Shown here: one piece after another, positions 1 through 10,882 of the stretch | How positions within the stretch are numbered: position 1 is the stretch's first letter | How the letters are laid out: each line of letters starts with the position of its first letter | From: Castor canadensis | Taxonomy: Eukaryota; Chordata; Mammalia; Rodentia; Castoridae | Length of the DNA stretch: 64,000 bases | Direction: 5' to 3' | Assembly: GCF_047511655.1 (NCBI RefSeq) | Contig: NC_133400.1 | Coordinates: 3,633,001 to 3,697,000 of the forward strand | Notes under the pieces: generated by a model | Seen by the model: the letters and a program-made list of their open reading frames with translations, nothing else | What the model was told of the DNA's origin: nothing | Database searches by the model: none | Position numbers and translations under genes: made by a program

Positions 1-1132
1 AGCACAGGCCCTCTGGTGGCACAGCCTGGCTCTCCAGGAGAGCCTGGGGGACACGGCCACTGTTGTCCTCTCTGGAGCCACAGGGGCCTGGGAAAGGCTG
101 CTCCTTGTGGCCTTCCTCCTCGCTGGTGATGTTGATGTCACTGTCCTCAGAGGTACAGTAGTCCCCAAGGGATTCCCCCAGTGGTCTGCTCTCCTGGGGC
201 TTGACTGCCTTGCTGGAGGGGGCTCCTTTTGAGCCATCTGTAGGGGTTGCTTGGACAGGAGGGCCTTGCCAAGGGGCCGGAATGCCCCTCAGAACGCTGG
301 CTCGGGGCTCAGGGGCCCAGTGCCTTCCAACTCCCTTTCGCCGGCGCCTGACTCCGATCTTGGGCTCCATGTCGGTGTGGAGCTTCGAGGGGACCCCCTC
401 CTCTGCCTCCCCCTGCGCGGGGGGCTCCGCGCCTTGTCCCGGTGGAAGTCCCAGCGCCGGCCTCCACTCCTGGCAGCGACCCCCGCGAGGCCCTGGCCCG
501 GCCGTGGACCTCGGGGCAGTCGGCGCGTCCTGGTGGGGACTGGCGGCGTCGCGCGCAGCCGGGTCCGGCTCCGACAGGGGGTCGGTGTCTGACAACTCCG
601 ACAGCTCTGAGTCTCGAGGGTCCTCGCCGGTCGCTCGGGAGCCGGAGCCGCCGCCGCCGCCGCCGCCGTCGTCGTCGTCGTCGCCGGCGCTGCCCAGCGC
701 GTAGGCGACGTTCCACTCGCGGGGGGCCCCGGCGCCCCCGCGGCGCCCGCCCGCGCCCGCGTCGCACTGGTGGGGCCGCTTGAGCCAGTACATGCGCTTG
801 TCCACCGGCGTGCGGGCGCGCTCGAAGGCCGCCCACTGCTCGCCCAGGAAGCAGCGGCACACGGCGCACACCAGCACGCAGCCGTCGGCCGGGGACAGCT
901 CGCGCGCGCCGGGCGCGGGTTCCTGCTGCTGCAGGAACGGGAAGAAGGGCTGCGCGGGGGTCCCCGCCGCCGCCGCCGCCGCCGGCCGCTTCACCTGCAG
1001 CTTCAGCTCCTTGCCGCGCCCGATGCCGCCGCCGCAGATGAAGCACGAGAGCGCCGCGCCGCCCGCCGCCCGCTCGCCCACGGCTGCCATGAGCCGCTGC
1101 TTGCGGGAGACCGGCGCCGGCCTCCCGCTCAT
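1..1132 (-). CDS. GSE1: GSE1 long-isoform first coding exon (5' part; runs off the left edge)
   Basis: Seen: on the minus strand an ATG at 1132-1130 (context GCGGCCATGA, a good Kozak match) opens a frame with no stop to base 1, giving 377 codons. Residues about 30-33 form C-F-I-C. Residues 85, 89, 92 and 94 are Cys, and an H-Q-C follows at 121-123 after a conserved-looking W/Y-rich stretch (about 95-120), so the pattern looks zinc-binding. After that come poly-Asp, poly-Gly and an acidic Ser-rich segment (SELSELSDTDPLSEPDP), and near the window edge another acidic run (CTSEDSDINITSEEE). A second in-frame ATG (codon 15) has a weaker context. Known: GSE1 is a nuclear coiled-coil protein linked to CoREST/LSD1-HDAC complexes; the usual isoform starts at a different exon. 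Inferred: the GSE1 name rests on synteny beside FAM92B and on the orientation, not on the classic GSE1 sequence. A separate uncharacterised gene is possible. The true 3' end of the exon is not seen. Confidence 0.62.
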   Translation of the reverse strand, partial: MSGRPAPVSRKQRLMAAVGERAAGGAALSCFICGGGIGRGKELKLQVKRPAAAAAAGTPAQPFFPFLQQQEPAPGARELSPADGCVLVCAVCRCFLGEQWAAFERARTPVDKRMYWLKRPHQCDAGAGGRRGGAGAPREWNVAYALGSAGDDDDDGGGGGGGSGSRATGEDPRDSELSELSDTDPLSEPDPAARDAASPHQDAPTAPRSTAGPGPRGGRCQEWRPALGLPPGQGAEPPAQGEAEEGVPSKLHTDMEPKIGVRRRRKGVGRHWAPEPRASVLRGIPAPWQGPPVQATPTDGSKGAPSSKAVKPQESRPLGESLGDYCTSEDSDINITSEEEGHKEQPFPGPCGSREDNSGRVPQALLESQAVPPEGLC

Positions 1133-1138
1133 GGCCGC

Positions 1139-1324
1139 TCAGCGCCCGCCCGCGCCGCCCACGCCGCGCCCAACTTGGACCATGTGTGCGCGCCGCAAAG
1201 TTTGGCGGCCGGCGGCGGGCCCGGGCCGGGGCGCACGATCGCTCGTGGCGGCGCCCCCCGGGCCGGCGGAGGCCCCGGCGGCGGCGAGGGCCCAGGCGGC
1301 GCCGGCGAGCGCGCCCGGAACGCA

Positions 1325-1364
<40 letters not shown>

Positions 1365-1435
1365 CGGCGGGCCCCGGGCGGCTGGAGCGGCGGCCGCATG
1401 TGCGAGCTCCGGCGCCTGCCAAAGCGTTGGGTCAT
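1139..1435 (-). other. Upstream ORF in putative GSE1 5' leader
   Basis: Seen: an ATG at 1435-1433 opens a 98-codon frame in a different phase from the main ORF. It ends in TGA at 1141-1139, six bases before the main ATG (1132). The (GGC)n tract is translated here as a poly-Arg run. The ATG has a weak context (T at -3) and sits in an AT-rich CCAAT/TTAAAT patch, so it might be promoter DNA rather than transcribed. Whether it is in the mRNA depends on the unknown start site. Confidence 0.35.
1327..1371. repeat. (GGC)n trinucleotide repeat
   Basis: Ten pure GGC units (1327-1356), then GGT, then three more GGC units. On the minus (GSE1) strand this reads as GCC/CCG, in the putative 5' leader. A shorter GCC run (971-984) encodes poly-Ala in the exon, and another run (about 648-670) encodes poly-Gly. 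Confidence 0.9.
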
Positions 1436-1800
1436 TTAATTGGGGAGGAGGGAGGCGGGGCGGCGGCGGGCGCGGTGGGGGGGGCGAGGGGAGGGGGCGG
1501 AGGGCGGGAGCGCGGCGGGCGGGGAATCCCTCCCTCGCGCCCTTCCCTCCTCCCTCCCCTCCCCTCCCCCTCCGCGTCCCCCGTCCTCCCCCCGCGTCCC
1601 AAACTGCGCACAATAGCTCGCCGGCTCCTCTATCTATTTTGTGTCCAGCCCGAGCCGCGCACGATGATTCATTGCCCCAATTAGGGGCTCTCTCCAGCGC
1701 GCGCGGCTCGAGCCGTCTCAAGGGTCTCCTCCGGGACCCGCCGAAACCTGGCAGCGGCTGAAGCTGATCTTTAAGGAAAGGTCATCCAGGACGCGGAGGA

Positions 1801-1810
1801 GCCAGGTAAG
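1801..1810 (+). other. Consensus splice donor on the plus strand inside the CpG island
   Basis: CAG|GTAAGG lies at 1803-1810, with the cut after 1805. It is oriented away from GSE1, as expected for the first exon of a divergent non-coding transcript. No partner acceptor could be identified, so this is a single-site prediction. Confidence 0.3.
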
Positions 1811-2239
1811 GACGCGCGCTGAGCCCGCAGAGGACGGGCAGCTCGGGAAGGGCATCTGCCGCCCCGGAACTCGGGATGGTCCGCCCCCCTCCCTATCTTA
1901 AAGGAGGGGGACCAAAGGAGAGCCATTTACAGCTCTGAGTAGTCCTGGGTTGGGAGCATCTTTCAGGGCCCAGTGCCCTACTTTTGGAGACAGAGGAAAG
2001 AGGTTGTCTCTTGCCACAAGGTAGTGAATGAGTCATCCTGGGGACAGAACCCTTGGCCTGTGCCACTCCTCCCCACTGTCGATCAGGGGCCATCTGATCA
2101 CCAGCAGAGGTAGAAAGGGTTCTGTTATCCCAGAGCAAGTGATTCCATCTCACTGGGCCCTTTCCTGGTGCTGAACTGGAGTTGCAGCGGGATACAATTG
2201 TCTCCCTGGGTTTAATGTATATGTGTATAGATAACATTG

Positions 2240-2420
2240 TATCTAACACACACTCGCCCACAGTGTGCCAGGTCCTGTTCTAAGCATTCCACATACTTCT
2301 CAACTTCTCCCAGAAAGTGAGTATGGCGGTCAGCCCCATTTCACAGATAGAAAGGTTGGTACTCATCAGAAGAGGCTGAGCAGGGTTCAAATTTAGTCAT
2401 CTGAGCTCCAGGCCCCTGCT
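2240..2420 (+). repeat. MIR SINE remnant
   Basis: It shows the MIR core order: 'gtgccaggtcctgttctaag', then 'cccatttcacagatagaaag', then a weak tail. It is strongly diverged. Confidence 0.6.
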
Positions 2421-3949
2421 CTCCACCGTGCAGCATTTTAAGGCAAACATCTGGTCCACGTCACCCTTCTGCTGACGGAGACTGTCCACAGCACCTCTCC
2501 CCCCCACACACACACACCAGAGTCCTCCCTGATGCTCTGGCTCAGGCTGTAGGCCCTGGGCAAATCCAGGCCTCTCTCAACATCCCATTTCCCATCTGTG
2601 AAATGACACCCCTTCCAACTTGAAGATTCTGAGACTGATTTCCTTCTGAGCAGTTTGCAGCAGCTGTCCTGACCTGCCAGCTGGGGACAAAGATGTGGGC
2701 TGGGCCCTTCCTCACTTGGGGGTGCTGACATGTAGATGAAACTGGGCTTCCTCCTCGTATTGGCCAGAGGAGGACAATGCATTATAAATAAATGAAGGAG
2801 AGAGAAGGGCCTCCTTGGGGATTCCCAGTGGATACTCCACACAGCCCAGTCCAGGGATGAACAGGGAAGTCACCAGGGCCAGAGAGGCGGGACTCTGGGC
2901 CTCCCCTGGTCCAGAAAAATGCTGGCTCAGCAGACTGGCGGCTGGAATGTTGAGGGGGGGGGTGCGGATTGCTTCCTGGCTCCTGGCATTTTTAATACCT
3001 GGTAAGGGGAGAGGGGCTGATGAGGGAAACTTGAAAGGGGCGGTATGCTAATTGTATCCTCCCCCAGTGAAAGGGGGCCTGTTGGGTCCCCCAGACGAAA
3101 GGGAGCAAATCCAGGTCTCTGTAGAGGTAGGGGCCTGGCATGGCTGTTCCTCTGCTCCCAGGCTCTGCGCAACCCCTTTAGGGTCTTAGCCGTGGTGTCA
3201 TCCTGTGTCTCCTCCCTACACGGGTGTCCTGCTTGGCTCCTTGGCTAGCATCCTTTTTATTTTTTCTGTCTGCTCATCCTCCCATCGGCTCTGTGCTCCC
3301 TCCTGAAGGCAGGACCCAGGTCTGCCCTCCCACTATATATCCAGGACTGGCTCAGAGCCTGGGTCCCACGCACCTGAAGCACAATGCTGTTCCATCCCTT
3401 GCCAGCTGTGTGAGCCAGGGATAGTCCTCTTGGCTCAGAAAGCCTCAGTTTCCTTCTCTGTGTAATGGACCTCATGGATGGAATGAGGCAAAAAGCAAAG
3501 TTGACTGAACACACTGTAAATGACAATGTCTATGTGATACTCCCTGGCTCTGCCCAGTGTCAGGAAGCTCACTGCTGCCCATCTGCTCTCCAGCATGGGG
3601 GCCACTGTGACTAGGTCACACAAAGAGCCTGAGACAGGGTGGGGGATAAAAAGAGGGAAGTGGGTCTTTTCTGGCCAAGCTGGGGTCCTCCAGCAGAGCT
3701 TCCTGAGTGTTGCCACACATGTGTGTGTCCATACACATGTGCACACATGTTCATGTGTGTGCTGTGTATGTGTGTGAAAGGGAACGGGAGGGGTCCAGTT
3801 GGGTGCTTTCATTTCTCTTGGTGACTAAGGAAAGCCCCCTGGCATTGATGAGGAAAGGAAGAAGGTCTGTGATGATGGCTACTGTCTGTGTTTGGTGACA
3901 TGAGGACAGGGCTACTAGTGCAGCTGCACACACCAGACTGATGTCACAG

Positions 3950-4060
3950 TTCTCCATTTACTAGCTGTGTGGCCTTTTCCAGCTACTTAACCTCTCTGAG
4001 CTTCAGTTTCCCTATGTGGAAAATGGGGAAAACAAATAATACACCCTGGAGGGTGGGGAG
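3950..4060 (-). repeat. MIR SINE remnant
   Basis: Contains the MIR hallmark 'agctgtgtggcctt...cttaacctctctgagcttcagtttcc' followed by 'aaaatgggg'. Confidence 0.65.
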
Positions 4061-4315
4061 GAGCGGACTGTGGCAGTCAAGGTACAGGACCCACTTCAGA
4101 CACAGCCAACAGTGGTTCCAGCTCACTGGAGAAAGAATGGTCACACACTGGGTCCTGGGCCTTACAGGTGACAACTCACCAAATCTCTACAGACAGGTTC
4201 CATTATACCCTGGCCTACAGTTGAGGTGACTGAGGCTCAGAGAAGGGAAGACATTGGCCTGAGGGCACACAGCACAGTGAGCCGAGTGCCTTTGTGATCC
4301 CTGGCTCTGTTAGCT

Positions 4316-4512
4316 GTTTGTTTGTTGTTTTGCAGTACTGGGGTTTGAACTCAGGGCCTACACCTTGAGCCACTCCACCAGCCCTTTTTTGAAATGGGTT
4401 TTTTCGAGATAGAGTCTCAAGAACTGTGCCTGGACTGGCTTTGAACCTCAAGCCTCCTGATTTCTGCCTCCTGAGTAGCTGGGATTACAGGTGTGAGCCA
4501 CCGGTGCCCGGC
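4316..4512 (-). repeat. Composite ID-like + B1-like SINE
   Basis: Read on the plus strand it begins with the reversed ID/tRNA-like unit ('gtactggggtttgaactcag', 'gagccactccaccagccc'). A T-rich linker and the reversed B1 unit follow ('cctgagtagctgggattaca', 'gtgagccacc'). The same two-part order recurs at 14.95, 26.74 and 33.81 kb. Confidence 0.85.
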
Positions 4513-6539
4513 TCTGGCTAACTGTTTAGAGTGGCTTCGTCCAAGTCCAGCTTGTGGGGCAGGGAAAGCTCAGAGACTCTCATCTACCTTCTCTCAGTTT
4601 CCTGCCTAAGGAAACAGGCTTATTCTGGATACAAGGCAGGCTACATCTGTGCCAGAAGGGTGAGAAACACCAAGGTGCATTTATATCAACTTCACGTGCC
4701 AAGGTGAACTTGGTATACCCATTTTAAATGTGCAAAGATCAAAGTGGACAGGGTGTCCACATGTTCCCACCAAGAGCTACCAAGCCACCTCCCTATCCTG
4801 TAGCCGGGCCCTCGTTCCTCAAGGCTGGGACAGGAAGGCTCCTCTAGCTCAAGCAGCCCCAGCTCAGGGGGCGGGGTCGACACCACTCACTTGTTCAACA
4901 GGTGACAGGAGGCCATGGGTGCTGAGCACCTGGACCCATCTCAAATTCGCAGCTGCCCATAAGGGGGCTCAGCCCAGACACTGAAGGACCTGCCCTCCGC
5001 CTGCCCAGGCAGCTGTTTGCAGGCCAAGTCCTCACCAAGCCATTTTTTGTGCATCTGTTTCCTGCTGCCTTCCCAGGGACAAAGCCCGAGCCAGCTTGCC
5101 TTGCTCTGGTCCAGTTTCACAAGGAAGACCTGGGACATGGTTCAGCCCAGTCAAAGCTGGGACCAGGGACACAGGCTCTCTCCAAAACCTTCCAAGTGCC
5201 AAAGTCACCTGGCGGCTCTGTAGGCCTCAGCCACTTCCACAAGCCAGAGCTTCTTCTGACCCTGCAGCTGGACCTCCCTTCCCTTCTGTTCCTTCCCTCC
5301 ACCCTCTATGCTGCTAGGACCTCCGTGTCTCTCCCAGGACCCAGCCACCTTCCCAGGCCAGGCTATCCTGCCTTGTTAGAGATAGCATGTGCTGTGTGTT
5401 TGGCCTCTGGCTCACTGGGGACCAGAAAAACAAAATTTATCATCTGACTGCCCTATTTTTCTCTCTCTCTCTCTTTTTCCTTTTTTTTTTCTCCTTTGCC
5501 TAAGGATGAAGCAAGCACTTCTATCTCCAGAAAGAGCTTCAAGCCTGGCAGGCCACTGGCAAAAATATATCCCTCTTCTCAGAGGGAAAGAATGTTACCA
5601 TTAACAATAAAAAAAAGAAGCCTGGGATTTATGGAGGCCTCGGGCCTACAAACCATTTCATATCTGTTAGCCTGGGTGACACAGTGGTACATGGAGAGTG
5701 ACAGGAAGCATTGCATCTGCTTAGAAAAGGGGGACAGTGAGGTTCTAAGGAGCAGCCCAGGGCACAGTTCCCAGGGCCTGGACAAGCTGCCAGCAGCCTG
5801 GGCTGGTGACATTTTGTTGCATTTTGTATCGATTGGCTAATTTGTTAAATAGAAACATGAAACATCTCCAGTATGTTAGTTAGTCCACCCTGCCTCAGCT
5901 TCCACTGCTGTTTTACATCCTGGACTCTCCAGAGTGGAGGTGGGTGGACCACTTTCCATCCCTGGGACCTAACATAACTTAGGCAGGAACATTTTGTAAG
6001 CTGAAAAGTGCCTTGTTAAAAATAATAATAATAAAAAATCACAGCTGTGTTGCCCAGTTAAGAGTTAGCGCGTGGGCTAAGATTCTGAGCAGGACCGAGT
6101 GCTCTCCACCCCTGCTTTAACCTGCCAAAGCATCCAGGAGGAGACAGCCCAGTGCCCCTCCAGAGACACTGCTCCCCAAGCCAGCTCTCCCCATCTGGAA
6201 ACCCAAGGGTACTGCCATGAACATCAGAGCCTCGTAAAACCCCTCTGATAAACGATTGCCAGAGCTGACCTGCCACGGGGATGATCAGACAAACACCCTA
6301 CATAAATCTTGAGTGTGCTCCAAGACTCCCTTGCGGCCAGCTTCTCGGCAGCTCTGATTTGCAGCAGAAAATCCACAGCAAGCCTCAATGTGGCTGGTTC
6401 CCAAGCTTCCAAGCCACGGAAGGTTCTAGAGAAGGTAGAGCACAGGGGAAATGGGAGCAAAGAGTGACCGCTAACTACCCAAGGGTGATTGGCATACAAA
6501 AGGTGCTTAATATGAACCAGTTTGCATCCTGGTAGCTGT
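4513..6539. other. Intergenic; no gene seen
   Basis: Unique, CpG-poor sequence. The only clear structure is a pyrimidine-rich tract at about 5457-5495 and a short AAT run at about 6020-6035. No conserved reading frame. Confidence 0.6.
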
Positions 6540-6740
6540 AATAATAGCTAACTTTCAGTGGCTGGTTGCTCCCTGCAGGTCTATGTTCAGAGCTCATAGT
6601 CCCATGACATCTCAAACATGGGTAGAGCTGTTACACAATGTTATTGATGGGCACTGAGGCTTGGAACTGTGACCCCATGTCCCCAAAGTCACAGAGCTGG
6701 GAAGGGAAAAAGTGTGGGATCTGGATTTGAATCCAGCGCT
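6540..6740 (+). repeat. MIR SINE remnant
   Basis: Diverged MIR: 'ggcactgaggcttgga', 'aaagtcacagagctgg' and 'gatttgaatccag' occur in the expected order. Confidence 0.55.
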
Positions 6741-7738
6741 CTGCTCTAACTTGCCCTGCTGTGGGTTCAGCTCCTGCCCTGCAGGTACCTTTCCATAAAG
6801 GTGTCCTTGTCCTTCATTGGGTCCTGCCAGGGAGGCCACTCACTGGTCAGGGCTTGCTGGCCACCTGTGGGTCCGGCCTGTGGCTCCAGCAGTGGCTGCA
6901 CCATCAGCCAGTGTCCCCAAACTCTCAGGCACTTAAGCTCCCCGGCAGGCAGCCGCAGGTCCCCAGCCCTGGCATGCAGGAGATTTGGGACATTAGCAGC
7001 CACAGATTCTTTCCAGCTGTCCTCTGAGTCACTGGAGCATGTTGCAAACCAGCTGCCTTCTCCGACCTCTTCTTTCTGTGCCTGCTGGGTTGTTGCTGGA
7101 CTGGTCGATGAGGCATCCAGTGGGCAGGAATGGGTGTCTTGCACTAAACTGCAGTGCTGTGTTTTTAAAAAATATTTTATTGAAACATCAGATCCACAGG
7201 GAAAAGTGTGTATTGTCATTTTGTATAGCCCACTGAATTTTCACAAACTGAGCTTATCTATATGGCTGGCACCTGGCCTCCCAGGAGCCCTCTTGTCCCC
7301 TTTCTGAGCAGGACCTGGGCAACTCAATAAGGACCCCAGGCATCTGAGCTCTAATGCCAGGTCTCCTTGTTAGCGGTTTTATTGAGATGGGATCCCCGAC
7401 CACACTACACCAATTCAAGGTTCACCACTCTGTGGCTTTTAGTGGACCACCGTTACCCCAGAAAGAAGCTCTGTACCCTTCAGCCACCACCTTGCCCTCG
7501 GCCCCTGTACTTTCCATCTCTGAATTTGCCTGCTGTGGACATTTCACACAAAGGGATCCTACAGCACAAGGGCTTTGGTGCCCTTCTTCTTTCACTTGCT
7601 GTGATGTTTTCAAGGCTAAGCCATAATGCAACATCTATCCATGGATGGGTCTGTACTTTCTGTAGGTGGGAGTGTGTCGAAATGGACTCTTGGTCTAGCT
7701 TTTTGCTCCACCTTTTATCTGAGAAATTCTTCCTGGCC

Positions 7739-7740
<2 letters not shown>

Positions 7741-7772
<32 letters not shown>
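7741..7772. repeat. (GT)16 microsatellite
   Basis: Sixteen uninterrupted GT units, directly before an ID-like SINE. Confidence 0.97.
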
Positions 7773-7773
<1 letters not shown>

Positions 7774-7848
7774 CCTGGGGATTGAACCCAAAGCCTGTGC
7801 ATGCTATGCTTGTGTTCTACTGCTCAGCTATACCCCACCTCTTCCCTG
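7773..7848 (-). repeat. ID-like (tRNA-derived) SINE
   Basis: Reversed ID-type unit: 'tggggattgaacccaaagcc ... ctactgctcagctatacccc'. The GT repeat at its left takes the place of the A-rich tail. Confidence 0.7.
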
Positions 7849-8637
7849 GTTTTGCGTGGAGTGGTACTTTATCTTTTTTATTGCTGTATAGTAGTCCATT
7901 GGCAAACATGCTGCACTTTACACATTGAGGGCACTGGGAAGTTTCCATGTGAGACTGACATCAGTGGTGTTTTTCTGAACATTCTGGTCCATGTCTTTTG
8001 TGGACAGCAACACTTGCATTTCTGGTGGGTCGACACCTAAGAGTAGAATTGCTAGCCCCAGGGTAGGTGGGTGCTGACTGTAGTGCCTTAAATCACATCT
8101 GTGGGGACTGGCAGAGGTCCCCAGGCTTGCTAGCTCCTAGACTTGGCCCTTCTTGACGCCTCTCCTCAGCAACTGACTGCCAGGCTGGCCCTGCAGGTCC
8201 CCTCCCTCCAGGGAACCCCCTGCCCACCTGAGCGGCCAGATGAAGCTCTCTGGGGCTCAGAGGACAGGCCTCATGGCCTGTGTTTTCACTGGGCTATACA
8301 AGCACATGTGGTTTTTCTGCCCTGGCTCTGAAACTGTGTTCCTTTCACAGGCCAGAAATACTTCGGCATGGCTCCCTCTAAAAGGGGAAACACATTTTTA
8401 AATTCCAATCTGCCCGGGTCTTTGCATGATTTAGAACATTCCAGCTGTCTGGAGAGTAGCACTCACTGGGGACAGTAGCTTACAGTTCCTGGCTCACTCA
8501 CACCCTGGGCCTGACTCCACCCGCTCCTGGGGGCCAGGTTAGAGCTCAGTGGGGTCCAAGCACATGGCAGCAGGATGACACCATGGCAGAGTGGCTTTGA
8601 GTGAGAGCTCACTGATGCTGTGATCTCAAACCCTCAG

Positions 8638-8905
8638 GGGCCAGGCTGGTAACACACACATGCCTGTAATCCCAGCTACTTGGGAGGCTGAGGAAGGGAA
8701 GACCATGGTGGTCCAAGGCCAGTCTGGACAAAAAATTACCAAGACCCATCTCAACCAATAAGATGGGTGTGCTGGCACATGCCTGCCATCCCAGCTATGG
8801 GGAAAGCATAGCTGGGATCCAGGTCCAAGGCCAGAGGAGAGGCTCAAGAGGGAGAGCTCCTGCTCAGCAAGCAGGAGGCCCTGAGCGCAAACCCCAGTGC
8901 CTGGA
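8638..8905 (+). repeat. B1-like SINE with second partial B1 and ID-like 3' unit
   Basis: 'tgcctgtaatcccagctact' with a 'gggaggctgagg' unit is followed by a shortened second copy ('gcacatgcctgccatcccag'). The element ends in an ID-like part ('gctcagcaagcaggaggccctgag'). Confidence 0.75.
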
Positions 8906-10189
8906 GGAGACGAATTTAACTAAGGAATACTGTAAGCGCTTGTATAATTATCACAACATATCTCCAGTACAACAATATGGTAGTTTTAAAAATAAAAAGA
9001 AATCTCTATCCAGCCAAATCAAGGCAGCAAGTGAAAAACAAAAAACAACAACAACCAGTACCACCAAAAAAGAAAGAAAGAAAAAAAGCCCTTGTACCTG
9101 TCACATCTGTTTAATCCTTTCAGTGCCCGATTAGATAGGCAGATAGGTATGATCACCACTTTACAGAAGAGAAAACTCACAGAAAGGCTAAGCTGCTTAA
9201 CCAGGATCACACGACTTTTAACTAATGGAGCTGGGATTCCTCACTCCGAGCCCGCCTTACTTTACCTCTGGATTCCAAAAGCTCAGTGGAAATCCAGTCC
9301 TGCCATGTAGACTCTGCACAGCCCAGGACAAGTGACTGAACTTAGAGCCTCATTCCTTAGTCCACACGGGTAGAGCATAGAACAGCACGGCTCACCCTCT
9401 TGTCCTCAGCAGATCAAACACCATCTAGTTCAAAAGAGCTCTGCTTGCAGCAGGCGCCACACAAAGGCTCATTTCCCCTGCAGTGATTCCTGTCCCTGAG
9501 AGGGGGACCCCTTCCCAGGTCTCCATGCCCTCCATCTGAGAGGGGGAGGATCCAAGGCCAGGGCAGCCCTGCTTAATTCAAGGTCACACAAAGTCAAGAC
9601 TAGAACTTGACTTTTCTGAGCCAAAGCTCTTTTGACCCCTGGAACATGGTCTCGTTGCAGTTATGAGACCAAAGTGCTCACGCTTAGTCACTCAAGAACT
9701 TTCTCCTGACTTCGTTTTTGTCTAGGGACTCCGAGGTTTAGCTCAAGGAAGGACTAGCTCTGGCTCTAAAAGAAGCAGAGAAGGGGTGTGATGTCCTGGG
9801 TGTCCTCTTATGGCTCTGGCCAGGCACACTGACATGCTTTCCAGAAAGACTATATCTCTGTGGGGCCCTCACAGTTATTAATATTCATCAGACTTGAAAG
9901 CTGAGCCGCCAGAGAAGTGGAAAACAGCCGTGGACAGGTGCTGCAGGGCTGGCACTGAGGCCCGGGCTGTGGGCAGCTGGAGGCCTATGAAGGGTAAGGG
10001 AGGGGCGTCAGCAAAGGGAAAGCAGGCGGTCGGGGAGCGGCTGTCTCCTGCTATGCTACAGGGACAGAGGATTGGGACAGCTGGGGGCTCCCTGGGCCTG
10101 GAGTGCAGGCTGGGGCATGGGGGAGGGTTGGGCAGAGCAGCAAGATCCTAACCTGCTTTCCCTCTGGGGACCCTGACATCTGTTCTCCA
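8906..10189. other. Intergenic; no gene seen
   Basis: Contains an A-rich stretch (about 8985-9090) and a MIR relic (about 9100-9260; 'ccactttacagaagagaaaa', 'tggagctgggattc'). The rest is unique DNA without a supportable frame. Confidence 0.55.
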
Positions 10190-10550
10190 CCCAGCAGCCA
10201 GCACACTGGTTTCAAAGTGGCAATCTGGCCCTGGTCTCCCTCTTGCTTCAAATCCTTCTTAGGTTTCATAGCTCTCAGGATAAAGATCAGACTCCCTGTT
10301 TGCTGGCCCCTGCCCATGTCTCCAGCAAACCCAAGACGCTCAGCCCTCCCACACTTCTGTACGTTGGCCTTCCCAGCAGGCGTCATGTGTGCCATACCAC
10401 AGGGTCGCTGCACATGCCTTTCCATCGCTGGAACTCGCTTCCCTCCCTGTGTGCCTAGATCATTTTTGCTCAGTACCAGGCATGGCCCATCCGCACCCTT
10501 CTGGTCTTCAGGCCACATTCCCCAGGCCCCTTGCCTCTGACTTCCCACTT
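10190..10550 (+). repeat. L2 LINE 3' region remnant
   Basis: Shows the L2 3' series: 'tcttgcttcaaatccttctt', 'ctcaggataaagatcaga', 'ctgcacatgcctttcc', 'tggaactcgcttccc'. Related L2 sequence may resume after the CT tract (about 11160-11330). Confidence 0.65.
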
Positions 10551-10616
10551 GGGACAGCCAATGGGTGGGACTAGAGGCACAGTATGGAGAAACCAGGGCC
10601 TGCCTCTTGCTCAAAG

Positions 10617-10882
10617 TGTTCTCTTGCTCTCTCTCTCCCTCCCTCCCCTCCCCTCTCCCCTCTTCCCCCCACTTCTATTCTTTTCTCTGTCTCTGTCTCT
10701 GTCTGTCTCTCTGCCTCCCTCTCTCCCTTCCTGCCCACCTCTCTTCTCTTTTCTCCTGCTTCACCATCTTCTTCTTCTCCTTTACCTCCTTCTCCTTCTC
10801 TCTCTCTCTCTCTCTCTCCCCCTTCCCTCCCTCTCCCTCCCCTACCCTCTCTCCCTCTCCCTTCTTCTCTCCCCTCTCCCCA
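10617..10882. repeat. Pyrimidine (CT)-rich low-complexity tract
   Basis: Almost pure C/T over about 265 bases, including (CT)n near 10797-10818 and TCTCTG repeats near 10685-10715. Frames across it give Ser/Pro/Leu-rich artefacts. Confidence 0.92.

Larger units (their letters stand above)
420..1870. promoter_or_regulatory. CpG island / promoter of GSE1 long isoform
   Basis: Base composition jumps to very high G+C with dense CpG over this stretch, then falls to the moderate, CpG-poor background after about 1,870. It covers the 5' half of the minus-strand coding exon and the DNA upstream of its ATG. On the minus strand a CCAATTAAAT element lies at about 1436-1445 and a second CCCCAATTA-type element at about 1675-1685. 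No convincing TATA box is seen. A plus-strand consensus splice donor (CAG|GTAAGG) lies at 1805/1806, so the island may be bidirectional. Confidence 0.75.
1871..4315. other. Intergenic; no gene seen
   Basis: Moderate-GC unique DNA without a coding frame that looks conserved. It holds MIR-type relics (listed separately) and a short GT/CA-rich patch at about 3717-3775. Open frames here are short and chance-like. Confidence 0.6.
7150..8075 (+). repeat. Ancient L1 fragment interrupted by a GT repeat and ID SINE
   Basis: Segments such as 'ttttattgaaacat', 'cactgaattttcacaaa', 'tttattgctgtatagtagtcca' and 'cacctaagagtagaattgct' match the well-known old mammalian L1M-type sequence, in order. A microsatellite and a SINE split it at 7741-7848. 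No intact reading frame remains. Confidence 0.65.

Noticed and set aside
1129-1422. 97-codon minus-strand frame that would overlap the main ATG as ATGA and encode poly-Ala
   Set aside because: It begins with TTG, and the first upstream in-frame codon of note is a stop (TGA, 1434-1432), so there is no AUG start.
309-1721. 470-codon minus-strand frame and other long frames through the CpG island on both strands
   Set aside because: They are Arg/Pro/Gly-rich shadow frames caused by extreme G+C and few stops. Only the frame starting at 1132 shows a Kozak start, a Cys pattern and ordinary amino-acid use.
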